Source of the DNA: CAZKYP01 sp964556885
GTDB lineage: Bacteria; Planctomycetota; Phycisphaerae; Sedimentisphaerales; Anaerobacaceae
Direction of reading: 5' to 3'
Assembly (NCBI GenBank): GCA_964556885.1
Contig: CAZKYP010000063.1
Span: 1 to 17,260 of the forward strand
Length of the DNA: 17,260 bases
Each line of letters begins with the position of its first letter. The stretch's first letter is position 1. Position numbers and translations under genes: made by a program. Shown piece by piece: positions 5,376-13,231 of this stretch. Below the pieces are notes generated by a model. It was not told the DNA's origin. It was given only the letters and a program-made list of their open reading frames with translations, and searched no databases.

Positions 5376-7304
5376 ATGAGAAAAATAAAAATCCATCTAC
5401 TCGCAGTTCTAATATCGCTGCAACTATGCGGCATTTTATTAGCCCAGCCGACCGCTTTTACCCATGCAGTTTCTTCACTTGAATACATAGAACCGGTTAT
5501 ACCTGAGCCTATCGATCTGGAGGCAGTATTAGCCGAAGATATCGAACGCGAACAAAACAGTGGACCGTATTCATTTGCTGTCAGCAGGCAAATCAGCATC
5601 ACACCGCAGACCGGGGGACTATGGGAAGAAATAGATAATGAAACCCTGCTCTGGCGACTGCCGATAGCCTCGCCGGATGCTGTTTCTTTAAGCCTCGGTT
5701 TTTCCCGTTACTTCATGCCGCCGGGCGGCAGGATGTATATATATTCCACGGACGAAAGCCAGGTCATCGGTCCGTTTACCGAAGACGACAATAAAGAACA
5801 CGGCCAGTTGTGGACTCCGATTGTCCCGTCCGATGCAATCATCGTTGAACTGACGATTCCGGCCGCACAGGTGCCTGACCTGGAGCTTGAACTTACGACA
5901 ATTAACCACGGCTATCGCGATTTAAATTCGATATCATACTTTGGTGTTGGAGATTCGCAGTGGTGTCATCATAACGTCGCCTGCAGTGAAGGCAAGCCCT
6001 GGCGAAACCAGATTCGTTCCGTTGCATTATATCAAACGACCTACAAAGGCAGGTCATATCTGTGTACCGGTTCACTTGTCAACAACACAGCCGAGGACGA
6101 CAGGCCTTACTTCCTGACATCTTTTAGTTGTTTTGATGCAAATCAAAATCGCATTCCGGATGACCGCCGCAGAGCCGCTGAATCAATGATTGTATATTGG
6201 AATTTTCAGTCTCCCACCTGCAACAGCTACACGGTTGCTTTGAACCAGAGCCAGTCCGGTGCAACATACGTTGCCGGTTACTGGAAATCCGACTTCGTGC
6301 TGGTGGAACTGAACGAAAAACCATCTTCGGCTTTTAATGTGTACTACGCCGGGTGGGACCGCAGTGATTCGGCTCCATTAAGCGGCGTCGCTATTCATCA
6401 TCCTAACGGGGATATCAAAAAGATAAATGTAGAAAATAATCCTCTAAGCACAGTAACACTTACAAAAGCAAACTCCAATTTTAATTACGGCCCATTTTTT
6501 ATGGTGGATGCATGGGATATCGGCGCTATGGCGGAAGGCTCTACCGGCGGCCCTCTCTTCAATTCGGATAAAAGGATAGTCGGCCAGTTCAAATCGGGCA
6601 ACTCAACGTGTGACACTCCGGGACCGGATTATTTCGGGCCGTTCTACAGATCATGGTCCGAAGGAAGAACTCGATACAAATGTCTGAAAAACTGGCTTGA
6701 TCCGCTCAACACCGATGCGATATTCCTGAACGGTAAGAATCCCACTGATTCGGTATACCAAAACATACTCATCGGAACCGGAACTTTAAACTTGGATTTT
6801 CCGATGTACACATGGTACCATGACAGCAGGACACAGGTAATTTATCTATCCTCAGAGATTAAAAGAAGCGGCATTATCACAGGATTGGCACTATATGTCA
6901 CTAAATTACCCGGTCAGAAGCTGAATAACTGGACAATCCGCATGAAGCACACAGACTTGTCGTCTCATCTGGAAGAATATATGTATACTACCGGCTGGAT
7001 AGAAGTATTCAACAATGACGTCGATATTCTCGAAGGTGGCTGGCAATGGTTCGATTTCCAATTACCATTCGTTTATAACGGGAAAGATAATTTAATGGTG
7101 GACTTCAGCCATAATAATAATAGTTACACCAAAGCCGGAACTTGCAGAGCGACACAAAAAGCAACAACACGTACTTTATATGCGTACTCAGACAGCAGGA
7201 ACGGTGATCCTCTGAATTGGGAAGGGCCTAACGCCCCAAATTTATCATCTACCGATAAAGTACCGAATCTTTTATTAAAATTCTGCGGCCAGAAAAACGA
7301 ATAA
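5376..7304 (+). CDS. Secreted lysyl-endopeptidase-like protein with altered catalytic residues
   Basis: The ATG follows GGAGGAGAAA. The 642-residue product has a signal peptide (to about residue 23, ILLAQ), a propeptide-like N-terminal domain, a trypsin-fold domain (about 195-450) and a C-terminal beta-domain (about 465-640) that recurs in secreted planctomycete proteins. The protease part matches lysyl endopeptidases: CHHNVACSEGKPWRNQIRSV, CTGSLVNNT, SDFVLVELNE (Asp306) and EGSTGGPLFNSDKRIVGQ. The usual LTANHC carrying the catalytic His reads LTSFSC (Ser251). The usual GSSGSP carrying the nucleophile reads GSTGGP (Thr390). Only the Asp of the triad remains. The many cysteines (for example C197, C203, C230, C252, C282, C412, C436) are kept, so the fold is probably intact. 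It is likely a non-catalytic or altered member, acting as a binding or structural protein. No protease partner gene is adjacent. Confidence 0.85.
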   Translation: MRKIKIHLLAVLISLQLCGILLAQPTAFTHAVSSLEYIEPVIPEPIDLEAVLAEDIEREQNSGPYSFAVSRQISITPQTGGLWEEIDNETLLWRLPIASPDAVSLSLGFSRYFMPPGGRMYIYSTDESQVIGPFTEDDNKEHGQLWTPIVPSDAIIVELTIPAAQVPDLELELTTINHGYRDLNSISYFGVGDSQWCHHNVACSEGKPWRNQIRSVALYQTTYKGRSYLCTGSLVNNTAEDDRPYFLTSFSCFDANQNRIPDDRRRAAESMIVYWNFQSPTCNSYTVALNQSQSGATYVAGYWKSDFVLVELNEKPSSAFNVYYAGWDRSDSAPLSGVAIHHPNGDIKKINVENNPLSTVTLTKANSNFNYGPFFMVDAWDIGAMAEGSTGGPLFNSDKRIVGQFKSGNSTCDTPGPDYFGPFYRSWSEGRTRYKCLKNWLDPLNTDAIFLNGKNPTDSVYQNILIGTGTLNLDFPMYTWYHDSRTQVIYLSSEIKRSGIITGLALYVTKLPGQKLNNWTIRMKHTDLSSHLEEYMYTTGWIEVFNNDVDILEGGWQWFDFQLPFVYNGKDNLMVDFSHNNNSYTKAGTCRATQKATTRTLYAYSDSRNGDPLNWEGPNAPNLSSTDKVPNLLLKFCGQKNE

Positions 7305-7463
7305 TCAATCAAAACAACTATCACAGACACTACGAACAAGTGTAGCTCACCCTGCATTAATACTGGAAACAACGCCGCAGTGCCGACCGACATCGACACC
7401 GATTTAGAAGGAAATTCCCGCATCAACAATGGAGTCGTTGATATGGGAGCATACGAATATTAG
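7305..7463 (+). pseudogene. C-terminal remnant of a beta-helix-type secreted protein
   Basis: Directly after the stop of the protease-like gene, and in the same frame, the sequence stays open to TAG at 7461-7463. From 7341 it reads CSSPCINTGNNAAVPTDID, then TDLEGNSRINNGVVDMGAYEY. This is the characteristic end of right-handed beta-helix (choice-of-anchor) proteins of planctomycetes. There is no start or ribosome site and the rest of such a protein is missing. It is a relic, or a tail once joined to the upstream gene and cut off by the TAA at 7302. Confidence 0.7.
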
Positions 7464-7491
7464 TCAAATCATAACAAGAGTACATGAGCAC

Positions 7492-7560
7492 AAGTGCACA
7501 AGAGCATAAGAGCACAAGACTTGTGTTCTTGTGACTTATGACTTGTGCACTTATTTTTTC
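7492..7560 (+). terminator. Large inverted repeat with T-tract
   Basis: Perfect 11-bp arms AAGTGCACAAG (7492-7502) and CTTGTGCACTT (7542-7552) enclose further copies of CACAAG and CTTGTG, and are followed by TTATTTTTTC. It may end transcription before dnaB. The arms are built from short CTTGTGC/ACAAG units like those at 9269-9294, so it is also part of a dispersed repeat family. Confidence 0.5.
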
Positions 7561-7652
7561 ATTTCATCGCTAATACACCTCAACAAGTGTTTGACTATAA
7601 GGCTTTCGGTCTGTAGAATGCGGATTTGGTCAAAAAGATGGATCTCCACAGG

Positions 7653-7670
7653 ATGCCTGCCGTCAGGCAT
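7653..7670. repeat. Palindrome ATGCCTG-CCGT-CAGGCAT at the dnaB start
   Basis: Perfect 7-bp arms with a 4-base loop, ending 12 bp before the preferred dnaB ATG at 7683. It looks like another family of short dispersed hairpin. If translation began further upstream it would encode MPAVRHA, a peptide I associate with such repeats. Confidence 0.6.
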
Positions 7671-7682
7671 GCCCAGGGTAAT

Positions 7683-9128
7683 ATGGCAGAATTTATGGAA
7701 GATAGAGAAAAAACAGGCCAGACCGTTCAACTATCAGGGAGCATCAATGCCAAATCACACGCCTCCGCCAATCTAACGGTGGTCCGTTCCATGCCGGAAT
7801 CACTGGCCGCCGAGGCGTCGGTTTTGGGCTCGATGCTGCTCGATCCAGAACGTATTGGAGAGGTCATCGAGATTGTCAGCCAGGAATGTTTCTATCGGGT
7901 AGAACACCGGTACATGTTCGATGCCATCGTCAGCCTCTATGAAAAAAATAAAAGCCATGGGTTAGACGCAGTCCTGCTTCGCGATGAGCTGGAAAAACGC
8001 AAACAGCTCGAAGAAGTGGGCGGCGTTGAGTATATAGGAAAGATCCTTGATTCAGTGCCTTCATCGGCAAACGCCATATACTATGCTGAAATCATCAAAG
8101 ACAAAATGCTGATGCGGCAGCTCATCCAGATTGCAACTGAAATTCTAAACGATGCATACAACGAATCCGGCGAACCGGAAGAAAAACTTGACGAGGCCGA
8201 ACAAAAGATATTCGCCATCGCCGACCAGAAGATAACCAGCAACGCGGTGGGCCTCAAAGACCTTGTCACACGGGCCTATGAGCTTATTGAAAAACGCGAA
8301 GGCGCCTATGTCACCGGACTGCCGACGGGCTATTACGAGCTTGACGATTTGACCTGCGGCCTGCAGAACGGCGAGATGATTGTCATCGCCGGAAGGCCGA
8401 GTATGGGCAAAACCTCACTGGCTTTAAACATCGCCGAGCATATCGGGCTTACCGAGAAGATTCCGGTCGCAATATTCTCTTTGGAAATGGGCCGACAGCA
8501 ACTGGCCGAAAGATTCCTGTGCAGCGTCAGCGACATCGACGCCCAGCTTGTCCGAAAAGGAATGCTCAGCACCGAGCACTACCGCAAGCTCGTCGAGGCC
8601 TGCGGGACATTTTCGGAGGTCCCGATTTTTATCGACGACACAGCGGGTCTTACACCGCTCGAACTGCGAGCCAAGGCCAGAAGGCTCAAGAGCAGATATA
8701 AAATACGATGCGTCATCGTCGACTATTTGCAGTTAATGCACATGGGCACCAAGAGCATCGAATCCCGACAGCAGGAAATCACTGCAATCTCAAGATATAT
8801 CAAAGCCCTGGCCAGGGAGCTGAATGTCCCTGTCATGGTTCTTAGCCAGTTGAACCGGTCCTCGGAAGGCAGAGAAGGACACAAGCCAAGGATGAGCGAT
8901 TTGCGGGAAAGCGGCAGTATCGAGCAGGACGCCGATGTGGTAATGCTGCTGCACCGAGAAGATTATTATCATAAGAACGAAGACGGTTACGAACCGAACA
9001 ATACGGCGGAAGTGATAATAGCGAAACAGAGAAACGGGCCGACCGGAACCGTGAAACTCGTATTCAGAGAGAAAGTCACGCGATTCGAAAATGCTTCCCG
9101 CATTGAGCAGGAAGCGGCGCCGTTTTAG
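7683..9128 (+). CDS. dnaB: Replicative DNA helicase DnaB
   Basis: This is the hexameric helicase that unwinds DNA at the replication fork. From the preferred ATG the protein has 481 residues, the normal family size. The N-terminal DnaB domain starts at SLAAEASVLGSMLLDPE and the RecA-like motor follows. Walker A is GRPSMGKT (about residues 237-244), preceded by LPTGYYELDDLTCGLQNGE. Walker B is VIVDYLQLM, then the late motifs VLSQLNRSSEGR and DLRESGSIEQDADVV. The frame is open upstream to a TTG at 7626, but that stretch contains a palindromic repeat and weak ribosome sites, so I start at 7683 (AGGG just upstream). Starts at 7638 or 7695 remain possible. No intein is present. The gene heads a cluster of outer-membrane genes, presumably by chance of layout and not shared function. 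Confidence 0.93.
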   Translation: MAEFMEDREKTGQTVQLSGSINAKSHASANLTVVRSMPESLAAEASVLGSMLLDPERIGEVIEIVSQECFYRVEHRYMFDAIVSLYEKNKSHGLDAVLLRDELEKRKQLEEVGGVEYIGKILDSVPSSANAIYYAEIIKDKMLMRQLIQIATEILNDAYNESGEPEEKLDEAEQKIFAIADQKITSNAVGLKDLVTRAYELIEKREGAYVTGLPTGYYELDDLTCGLQNGEMIVIAGRPSMGKTSLALNIAEHIGLTEKIPVAIFSLEMGRQQLAERFLCSVSDIDAQLVRKGMLSTEHYRKLVEACGTFSEVPIFIDDTAGLTPLELRAKARRLKSRYKIRCVIVDYLQLMHMGTKSIESRQQEITAISRYIKALARELNVPVMVLSQLNRSSEGREGHKPRMSDLRESGSIEQDADVVMLLHREDYYHKNEDGYEPNNTAEVIIAKQRNGPTGTVKLVFREKVTRFENASRIEQEAAPF

Positions 9129-9131
9129 GAT

Positions 9132-9149
9132 TCCCGACGTACATCGGGA
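9132..9149. repeat. Dispersed palindrome, variant copy 3
   Basis: TCCCGACGTACATCGGGA differs from the perfect palindrome by one base. It lies between the dnaB stop and the bamA start and is followed by GGTTAAATGGTTAAATGGTT, a flank also seen beside copy 4. Confidence 0.8.
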
Positions 9150-9157
9150 CTGGTTAA

Positions 9158-11374
9158 ATGGTTAAATGGTTATTAGTGATTGGTGAATATCGAATATCGA
9201 ATATTGAACACCGAATTTCGATCCCGAATACTTCGGGACATAATTCGTTATTCATTATTCTTGTGATATGTGCTCTTGCGACTTGTGCTCTTGCCCAGGA
9301 CATAACCACTCAAACAACAGATACCACGAAAACAAGCAACAGAAGTACCATCCGGTCAATTCAGTTTGTGAACAACGAGTCGTTCAAAAACAAGGTGCTG
9401 AAGAAAAAGCTGGATTTCGAGGTCGGCGGCTTTCTCGATCCCGTTCTGGCCGAGTCCGGCAGAAGAATCCTGTCCGAATTTTATTACCAGAAGGGCTTTG
9501 CCGACGTCCAGGTGACATTGGACAAAGCAAAATTGTCCGAAGGCGATATCATTTATACATTCGAGGAAGGACCAAGATACCATATCAAATCGGTGACTTT
9601 CAAAGGTAACAAGGTTTTATCAACCGGCCAGCTCAGAGACGCCATAAAAACAAAGAACAGAAAATGGGTGTTTTGGTCAGTGTACTACACCGAGGAGAAA
9701 TTAGCCGCAGACGTGGAGAACCTGCGAACAATCTATTATCAGGAAGGTTTTCTGGACAACAATATAAAGGTCTCCGGCAGAACCAACATAACCTTTGAAA
9801 TAAACGAAGGCCCCCGTTACAGGGTAAAAGACATTATCATCACAGGCAACGAATACTTCGACAGCGAGAAACTGCTTTCGGGGCTGAAACTAAAGCCCGG
9901 CGGCATCTACTACATGCAGTTAGCCGATGCTCATGTTAAACAGATACTAAAGATGTACGGCGAAAACGGATTCGTTGACGCCCAGGTAAGCAAACACGCA
10001 CGGTTTATTTCCGAACCAAACATGGTCGACGTTGAATTCAAGGTTACGGAAGGCAGGCAGTTCAGAATCGGCCGGATTGAAATAACCGGAAACGAACAGA
10101 CACAGGACAAAGTCATTAGGCGCGTGCTGGACGAGTACGACTTTACGCCGGGCCGGTTATACAATGCCAATTTAGCACCGGTACAGGGCAACGGGCAACT
10201 GGAGAAGGACGTGCAAATGATGACCATGGCCGACGAGGTAATCATAAAGCCAACCACAACCAGCGGCCCGATAGACGACAAGCTGGACGTGCAGGTCGAT
10301 ATAAAAGAAGGCCTGACCGGCTTATGGAGCCCCGGAATTGCGGTAGGCAGCGACAGCGGCGTTGTCGGTCAGTTAATCTTTGAACAACGAAATTTCGACA
10401 TCACTGACTGGCCCGACAGTCTCGGGGACTTCATCACAATGCAGTCCTTCAAAGGCGCAGGTCAAAGCTTACAAGTAAGGCTCGAGCCGGGAACAGAGGT
10501 CAGCTCATACTCGGTTGCATTCAACGAACCATATTTCAGAGACAAACCAACATCCCTTAGTATTACAGGCTCAAGCTACGAAAGGTGGAGGGAAAGCTAC
10601 AACGAAAACTGGACACAGGGATTCATGGGATTTGAAAAACGATATAAGGACCACTGGACAAGGTCCATCGGCTTTAGAATCAAGAATGTCGATGTCAGTG
10701 ATATCGACCTTTATGCACCCCAGGAAATCTACGACGTCGAAGGCAACAACACGCTGTACGGTGTCCGCTTCGGTATCGGAAAGGACATGAGGGACAACAG
10801 ATTCACCCCGAGCAGCGGTTACCAATTCGAGGTAGAATACGAGCAATTCCTCGGCGATCACACCTTCGGGGTATTGCAGGGAACCTGGTTAGGGTATAAA
10901 ACGGTCTATCAGGACTTGCTCGAACGGAAAACCGTTCTGGCCTGCAAGCTGTTAGGAGCGACGACATCGTCCGAGGCACCGGTCTTCGAGAAATTCTATG
11001 CCGGTGGCACCGGTCTCTACGGTATCAGCGGCTTTGACTTTCGCGGAGTAAGCACCCGAGGTTTGCAGACAAATGTCTGGCCGTTCCGAACGCCGAGGCG
11101 GATAGACCCGATAGGCAGCGACTGGATATTCCTGGCCGACGCAGAGGTGACCATTCCACTGGTAGGTGAGAATCTCAGCGGACTGCTCTTCATCGACAGC
11201 GGCACTATAGATTCGGGAAGATACAGAGCTTCGCTGGGAACAGGAATACAAATTGCCATTCCTCGTCTGTTAGGTACAACTATACCTATGAGATTCGAAA
11301 TTGCCTGGCCGTTCTCCAAAGACGACAGCGACGAAACAAGGGCCTTCAGTTTCACTATGGGAGGACTGTTTTAA
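9158..11374 (+). CDS. bamA: Outer-membrane protein assembly factor BamA
   Basis: An Omp85-family barrel that folds and inserts proteins into the outer membrane. Four POTRA domains can be read, each ending in a typical 'F..EGPRY/EGRQF' strand: RSIQFVNNESF.., IKSVTFKGNKVL.., VKDIIITGNEYFD.. and IGRIEITGNEQTQ... The barrel follows from about residue 400 and includes the conserved loop region GISGFDFRGVSTRG. The last residues, FSFTMGGLF, end in Phe as expected for a C-terminal beta-signal. E. coli BamA has five POTRAs. The first 45 codons are odd: they run through dispersed repeats (EYRISNIEHRIS, a TCCCGAA palindrome, and CALATCALAQ from a CTTGTGCTCTTG repeat) and end in what works as a signal peptide cleaved near ALAQ. 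The ATG at 9158 is the only ATG before the mature part. The downstream neighbour is its periplasmic chaperone Skp. Confidence 0.92.
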   Translation: MVKWLLVIGEYRISNIEHRISIPNTSGHNSLFIILVICALATCALAQDITTQTTDTTKTSNRSTIRSIQFVNNESFKNKVLKKKLDFEVGGFLDPVLAESGRRILSEFYYQKGFADVQVTLDKAKLSEGDIIYTFEEGPRYHIKSVTFKGNKVLSTGQLRDAIKTKNRKWVFWSVYYTEEKLAADVENLRTIYYQEGFLDNNIKVSGRTNITFEINEGPRYRVKDIIITGNEYFDSEKLLSGLKLKPGGIYYMQLADAHVKQILKMYGENGFVDAQVSKHARFISEPNMVDVEFKVTEGRQFRIGRIEITGNEQTQDKVIRRVLDEYDFTPGRLYNANLAPVQGNGQLEKDVQMMTMADEVIIKPTTTSGPIDDKLDVQVDIKEGLTGLWSPGIAVGSDSGVVGQLIFEQRNFDITDWPDSLGDFITMQSFKGAGQSLQVRLEPGTEVSSYSVAFNEPYFRDKPTSLSITGSSYERWRESYNENWTQGFMGFEKRYKDHWTRSIGFRIKNVDVSDIDLYAPQEIYDVEGNNTLYGVRFGIGKDMRDNRFTPSSGYQFEVEYEQFLGDHTFGVLQGTWLGYKTVYQDLLERKTVLACKLLGATTSSEAPVFEKFYAGGTGLYGISGFDFRGVSTRGLQTNVWPFRTPRRIDPIGSDWIFLADAEVTIPLVGENLSGLLFIDSGTIDSGRYRASLGTGIQIAIPRLLGTTIPMRFEIAWPFSKDDSDETRAFSFTMGGLF
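9185..9238. repeat. Intergenic-type repeat cluster within the bamA 5' end
   Basis: Tandem GAATATC units (9185-9207) are followed by the palindrome TCCCGAATACTTCGGGA (9222-9238). The translation EYRISNIEHRIS is typical of a repeat often found between genes in environmental planctomycete-like genomes. Here it is inside the reading frame of bamA. Confidence 0.65.
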
Positions 11375-11543
11375 GTTGATTATTAACCGCTGAAAGCTGA
11401 TAATTAGCTACTCAAACTGATCGGTTTATTGTATCGATACCGCACGGGCGGGCTCCTGGTATACAGGGATTAAATTTTGTCGAGAACCGGATTCCTTTTT
11501 TCGGGAATAATCAATCAGAATGAAATAACAGAAAGGATTACTT

Positions 11544-12170
11544 ATGAAAACTAAAACGTTGGTTTTAAGCTGTTTTATCGGCGTCGTAATTTTATTCATC
11601 GGCCGTGAATACAGCTCCGCCCAGTCGGAGCCGGGCATTCCCGTATCGAAAATCGGCATCGTGAATATAAGAAAAGTCTTTTTCGACTGCAAGGCAAAGG
11701 CCGAGTTCGTAGTCGATGCCATGGCCGAACAGAAAAAAATAACCGCTGATATAGAAAAACTCAGGACGGACGCCAAGGTACTGGAAGCGGGACTTCAAGC
11801 ATTAAAACCCGGCTCGCCCGATTATATGACGCAACTAAAAGAAATGTGGACAAAAAGAGGCGATGCCGAATCCCTGCAGCAGTACAACAGCCAGCAAAGA
11901 GAGATAAAAGAACGTCAACTAACCGAAGATATCTACCGGGAGATACTGCGGATAACAAAAGAAATAGCCAAAGAAAAAGGCCTGTATATGGTGCTCGAAA
12001 GAACCGAACCGGAATTCCCCATCTCCAGTACTGAAGAATTCGTGACGATGCTTAATACACATAAGGTGTTAACCTGCGACGGGTGCCTGGACATTACGGA
12101 CGAGGTAACGGCCCGTCTGGATGCAGAAAACACGAAAACCGGCCAGGCAGCACCGAATCCTACAAATTAA
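11544..12170 (+). CDS. skp: Skp/OmpH-family periplasmic chaperone
   Basis: Skp holds unfolded outer-membrane proteins on their way to BamA. The ATG follows AGAAAGGATTACTT. The product has 208 residues: a signal peptide (to about SSAQ at 27), the family strand KIGIVNIRKVFFDC, a long charged helical region (about 55-145, for example EQKKITADIEKLRTDAKVLE and REIKERQLTEDIYREILRI), then KGLYMVLERTEPEFP. This matches OmpH by layout. It is longer than the usual ~160-residue Skp, with a C-terminal extension that contains a CDGC pair and an Asn/Thr/Pro-rich end. It lies between bamA and lpxD, a classic neighbourhood for skp. The 169-bp gap before it holds no gene. Confidence 0.85.
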   Translation: MKTKTLVLSCFIGVVILFIGREYSSAQSEPGIPVSKIGIVNIRKVFFDCKAKAEFVVDAMAEQKKITADIEKLRTDAKVLEAGLQALKPGSPDYMTQLKEMWTKRGDAESLQQYNSQQREIKERQLTEDIYREILRITKEIAKEKGLYMVLERTEPEFPISSTEEFVTMLNTHKVLTCDGCLDITDEVTARLDAENTKTGQAAPNPTN

Positions 12171-12184
12171 AAATTTGATTTCGA

Positions 12185-13231
12185 ATGAAATTAACCGTTG
12201 CACAATTAGCTGAACATCTGGGCGCCGAGCTTGCCGGTAACAATGATACCGGCAGGCAGATAACCGCCGTCGGCCCGGTCGATGCGGCCGGTGAGGATGC
12301 GGTAACCTTCGTAGCCGACGACAGGCACAAAGCCGCACTTAATAATTCACGTGCCGGCGCCGTCATTGTTTCAAAACCTTTGGAAGATATAGACAAACCG
12401 CAGTTAGTAGTCGGTAACGTCAATGCGGCACTGATAGAAACCATGAAACTGTTTGCCCCGGTGCTAAAATCTCCAACCAAAGGTATTGACCCAACCGCCA
12501 AAGTCGCACCGAATGCCAGGATAGCCGAAGATGCTTCAATCGGGGCCTGTGTGGTGATTGAGGACGGTGTTGAAATCGGGCAAAACTGCATAATCGGCAG
12601 CGGATGCAAAATCGGCCAAAATTCAAAAATCGGAAACAACTGCCGGCTCGACAGCAATGTCGTGATTTATCACAACTGCCGGCTCGGCAGCAATGTAATC
12701 ATTCAGGCAAACAGCACCATCGGCTCGACGGGCTTCGGGTATTCATTTATAGACGGCTCTCACAGGCTTATCCCGCACAACGGCGGAGTAGTGATCGAGG
12801 ATTTCGTCGAGATAGGGGCCAACTGCTGTGTTGACAGGGCCAAATTCGGCGACACAATAATAGGCGCAGGAACAAAGATAGATAATCTCGTGCAAATCGC
12901 ACATAATGTAGTAATCGGCAAATGCTGCCTGATCGCAGCCCTAACAGGCATATCCGGCAGTTGCAGGCTCGGCGACGGTGTCGTTCTGGCCGGACAGGTC
13001 GGCCTGGCCGATAATATAGAGATTGGACCGGGTACTATGGTCGGGGCCCAGGCGGGTGTTATGAGCAGTGTCCCCGGCGGGCAGAAATTGGCATGGACGC
13101 CCGCAATCGAAAAAGGTAAAGCGATACGTGTAGTCAGCACGGCATTGCGTCTACCGGAACTGGCCTCCCAGATAAAACAAATTACCAAAAGGTTGGAAAA
13201 ACTTGAATCTGCAGAAGACGATAAAAAGTGA
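12185..13231 (+). CDS. lpxD: UDP-3-O-acylglucosamine N-acyltransferase LpxD
   Basis: LpxD adds the second (N-linked) acyl chain from acyl-ACP to UDP-3-O-acyl-glucosamine in lipid A synthesis in the cytoplasm. The 348-residue product (E. coli 341) has the N-terminal uridine-binding domain (TFVADDRHKAAL, GAVIVSKP) and a left-handed beta-helix of hexapeptide repeats from about residue 100 to 300. The signature region CCVDRAKFGDTIIGAGTKID, then NLVQIAHNV, contains the catalytic His240. A C-terminal helix (LASQIKQITKRLEKLE) completes the trimer-type fold. The ATG at 12185 is 14 bp after the skp stop and has no visible ribosome site, so translation may depend on the upstream gene. The end overlaps the start of lpxC-fabZ. 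Confidence 0.95.
   Translation: MKLTVAQLAEHLGAELAGNNDTGRQITAVGPVDAAGEDAVTFVADDRHKAALNNSRAGAVIVSKPLEDIDKPQLVVGNVNAALIETMKLFAPVLKSPTKGIDPTAKVAPNARIAEDASIGACVVIEDGVEIGQNCIIGSGCKIGQNSKIGNNCRLDSNVVIYHNCRLGSNVIIQANSTIGSTGFGYSFIDGSHRLIPHNGGVVIEDFVEIGANCCVDRAKFGDTIIGAGTKIDNLVQIAHNVVIGKCCLIAALTGISGSCRLGDGVVLAGQVGLADNIEIGPGTMVGAQAGVMSSVPGGQKLAWTPAIEKGKAIRVVSTALRLPELASQIKQITKRLEKLESAEDDKK

Noticed and set aside
9185..9207. CRISPR array or tandem-repeat locus
   Set aside because: Only about three 7-base units without spacers. No CRISPR-like regular repeat-spacer pattern was seen anywhere in the window.
11375..11543. Possible gene or regulatory RNA between bamA and skp
   Set aside because: It contains small palindromes (GTATCGATAC, CCTGGTATACAGG) but no supported frame, no convincing terminator and no recognised RNA.
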